Shown here: positions 62,626-64,000 of the stretch, in pieces
How positions within the stretch are numbered: position 1 is the first letter of the stretch
How the letters are laid out: the number at the start of each line of letters is the position of its first letter
NCBI GenBank assembly: GCA_012729455.1
Contig: JAAYDC010000007.1
Location: 1 to 64,000, forward strand
DNA: 64,000 nucleotides
Direction of reading: 5' to 3'
Source of the DNA: Chloroflexota bacterium
Lineage (GTDB): Bacteria; Chloroflexota; Anaerolineae; UBA1429
Program-made: the position numbers and the translations under genes
The notes under the pieces: generated by a model
Databases searched by the model: none
Told to the model about the DNA's origin: nothing
Seen by the model: the letters and a program-made list of their open reading frames with translations, nothing else

Positions 62626-63663
62626 CTATTCCTCAGGCTCGTATGTGGGGGTCGGCAACTCCGGGACCTGCTGGAGCAAGCTAACATAACGCGTCTTGGC
62701 GATCGCGTAGAGCTGCTGGTTGAACTGGGCTTGAGCCAGCTCGCTGCAAAGGGTGAAATCGGCCAGAGCCTCGAGGCGCTTGCCCTGCAACTCATAGATG
62801 CCGCCGCGGATAAAGTAAGCGCGTGCGTTATCCTTATTGATGCTTAACAGCTCTTCGACAGTCTGGCTGGCCAGGTCGATCTCGCCCATGTTGTAATAAG
62901 CCTGGCCCAGCGCCTCCAGAACAGCCTCGCGCTTGCCCATAATGCGTTCGGCAGCCGCTTCCATCTCCTTGGCCTCTTCGATCCGCTCCTTGATGGTATA
63001 GAGTGCCGCCAGATTGACCTGCGGATCAGCGTTGGCATAAACCGGCGCCATGGTCTGCGGGGTGCCCTTGTAATCCGGGGTGGGGGAGATACGCTTTTCG
63101 GGCGGAGTGAGGGTGGCAGCCTGCTCGTATTCGACGATGGCGGCATCCAGGTCGCCGTTCATCACATAAACGTCCGCAGCGGTAATGTGGTCGAGTGCTT
63201 CAGCGAACTCTTTAGGTGGGCCGGCAAAGCGGTCAAACAGCACATAGGCGATCACGAGCACGCCGATGACTGCCGCGGCGCTGATCAGCGATGTAGTAAG
63301 GCGCTTGCGGTCACGCGCGGCTTGGGCAATGTCGATATAGTACCACCAGCGCTCTTCGGCAGGCTGTTCGGCGCGCCGTACAGCCTCGAAGCCGCCGCTG
63401 GCACGCAGTTCTCTGTTGAACTTTTTTGCCGAGCGAGCCAGCAGAGCATCCGCCGATTCTAGGCGTGTTAATTCGGCGCGGATATCCACACGATCGCTCT
63501 GCAACTTTTCGACCAGCGCCTCCAGCTCGTCGCGCTGGCGAAAGGTCTCGAGGGCTGCTTCGCCCTTGCCATTTGGGTTGGCCACCCCGATCTCGTACTT
63601 GCGCAGCAAGTCGCGCAGCTGCATGGCTGAAGAGCCGGTGGCGTACGACTGTGACATGGACAT
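62626..63663 (-). CDS. Membrane-anchored TPR protein
   Basis: The 345-residue protein: an N-terminal cytoplasmic helical part (LEALVEKLQSDRVDIRAELTRLESADALLARSAKKFNREL), one membrane helix near residues 125-145 (TTSLISAAAVIGVLVIAYVLF), then an outer part with TPR repeats (AAIVEYEQAATLTPP, LEALGQAYYNMGEIDLASQTVEELLSINKDNARAYFIRGGIYELQGKRLEALADFTLC). ATG 63663 follows AAAGGAG. A second TPR gene lies upstream on the same strand. Confidence 0.8.
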   Translation of the reverse strand: MSMSQSYATGSSAMQLRDLLRKYEIGVANPNGKGEAALETFRQRDELEALVEKLQSDRVDIRAELTRLESADALLARSAKKFNRELRASGGFEAVRRAEQPAEERWWYYIDIAQAARDRKRLTTSLISAAAVIGVLVIAYVLFDRFAGPPKEFAEALDHITAADVYVMNGDLDAAIVEYEQAATLTPPEKRISPTPDYKGTPQTMAPVYANADPQVNLAALYTIKERIEEAKEMEAAAERIMGKREAVLEALGQAYYNMGEIDLASQTVEELLSINKDNARAYFIRGGIYELQGKRLEALADFTLCSELAQAQFNQQLYAIAKTRYVSLLQQVPELPTPTYEPEE

Positions 63664-63684
63664 TCCCGCATCTCCTTTAAGCAC

Positions 63685-63717
63685 TACGCGCCGGCTGACT
63701 CAAGCAGCCGGCGCGTA
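63685..63717 (-). repeat. Intergenic hairpin between two TPR genes
   Basis: A 13-bp perfect stem (63685-63697 with 63705-63717) around a 7-base loop, with no T run on either strand. It could be an mRNA stabilising or processing element between the two TPR genes. Confidence 0.6.
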
Positions 63718-63739
63718 CGGGTCCGCATTTTTGGTGGAC

Positions 63740-64000
63740 CTAGTTGCCCGTCTGAACTGTTTTCTTTAAAAAGTTCAGACGTAGCAACGATTCGTCATAT
63801 ATCTTTTTCAGGCCGCTTGCCTGGGCGAGCTCGGCCGCTTTGGTATAGTCGTCAAAGGCTTCCTGGGCTTTGCCAGTGGCTTCATAGATGGCGGCGCGTG
63901 CGAAATAGCCTTCGGTGTATTTGGGCGAGTTGCTCACCAGGATCGTGAGGGTTTCGATCGCCTTGTCGGGCTCACCTGCTACGCGGTAGGCTTCTCCCAG
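63740..64000 (-). CDS. TPR-repeat protein, truncated by window edge
   Basis: The 86 visible C-terminal residues are open to the edge: LGEAYRVAGEPDKAIETLTILVSNSPKYTEGYFARAAIYEATGKAQEAFDDYTKAAELAQASGLKKIYDES, with at least two TPR helix pairs. The start lies to the right of the window. It probably precedes the membrane TPR gene in one transcript. GKAQEAFDDYTKA matches the repeat style of the next gene. Confidence 0.8.
   Translation of the reverse strand: MGEAYRVAGEPDKAIETLTILVSNSPKYTEGYFARAAIYEATGKAQEAFDDYTKAAELAQASGLKKIYDESLLRLNFLKKTVQTGN

Overview
The window looks like 64 kb of a GC-rich bacterial chromosome, most likely an anaerobic member of the Chloroflexota (Anaerolineae-like). This is an inference from gene content and protein style: secreted proteins with Thr-Pro linkers, a CarD-like regulator, archaeal-type IMP cyclohydrolase (purO), a tungsten/molybdenum aldehyde:ferredoxin oxidoreductase, a PaaK-type CoA ligase next to an ACT-domain protein, and several uroporphyrinogen-decarboxylase-like proteins. 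No phage, CRISPR array or intact insertion sequence is visible. Coding density is high. Many genes overlap by 4 bases or are separated by only a few. Clear sigma70-type promoters (TTGAC-like, 15-18 base spacer, TANNNT) can be read at many operon heads.

Layout. 1-660: low-GC segment with only a truncated reading frame, lying on the 3' side of a tRNA-Arg(CCT) gene. 764-9260: a clan-A-type glycosidase and a solute-binding protein, an acetyltransferase, an S4 protein, a UroD-like protein with purO, then a run of D-Ala-D-Ala carboxypeptidase, rRNA pseudouridine synthase, cmk and a PDZ/radical-SAM (DUF512) protein. 9238-12451: a PAS-like gene remnant, two small or secreted unknowns and a glycosyltransferase. 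12421-18648 (minus): dprA-manC-cinA-scpA and ffh-rpsP-khpA. 18692-26484: an arrestin-fold membrane protein, tRNA-Pro(GGG), then a carbohydrate locus with an epimerase and a GH2 mannosidase-like enzyme facing two Gfo/Idh/MocA dehydrogenases and an enolase-superfamily dehydratase. 26547-33250: a CDF transporter diverging from malQ, and a Fur-family regulator heading an operon for an ECF nickel/cobalt transporter (nikMN-cbiQ-cbiO) plus a short-chain dehydrogenase. 33253-40807: CarD, a PHP protein, a zinc-ribbon protein, a pair of thymidylate-kinase-like genes, a FmdB-like protein, a UroD-like protein, a nucleoside hydrolase and a NIF3-like protein. 40804-51342: topA behind aldehyde:ferredoxin oxidoreductase, UroD-like, LOG, murJ, an aminotransferase and mutL. 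51407-64000: csoR, a tryptophan T-box with trpB2, folC, fmdB-like/tgt/uppP/phosphate-binding-like genes, an MBL hydrolase, proS, paaK, a collapsed paaK copy, an ACT protein and two TPR proteins.

How parts fit together. Two regulatory circuits can be read directly. A Fur-family gene sits first in the nickel/cobalt uptake operon, and an inverted repeat covers that operon's -35 box. trpB2 sits behind a T-box leader with a UGG specifier. The most unusual items are the tandem thymidylate-kinase-like pair whose second member has Arg in place of the P-loop Lys, the in-frame doubly deleted paaK copy, a second terminator-like hairpin inside the T-box leader, and a cinA whose C-terminal amidase motif is lost. 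I see no complete defence or mobile system.
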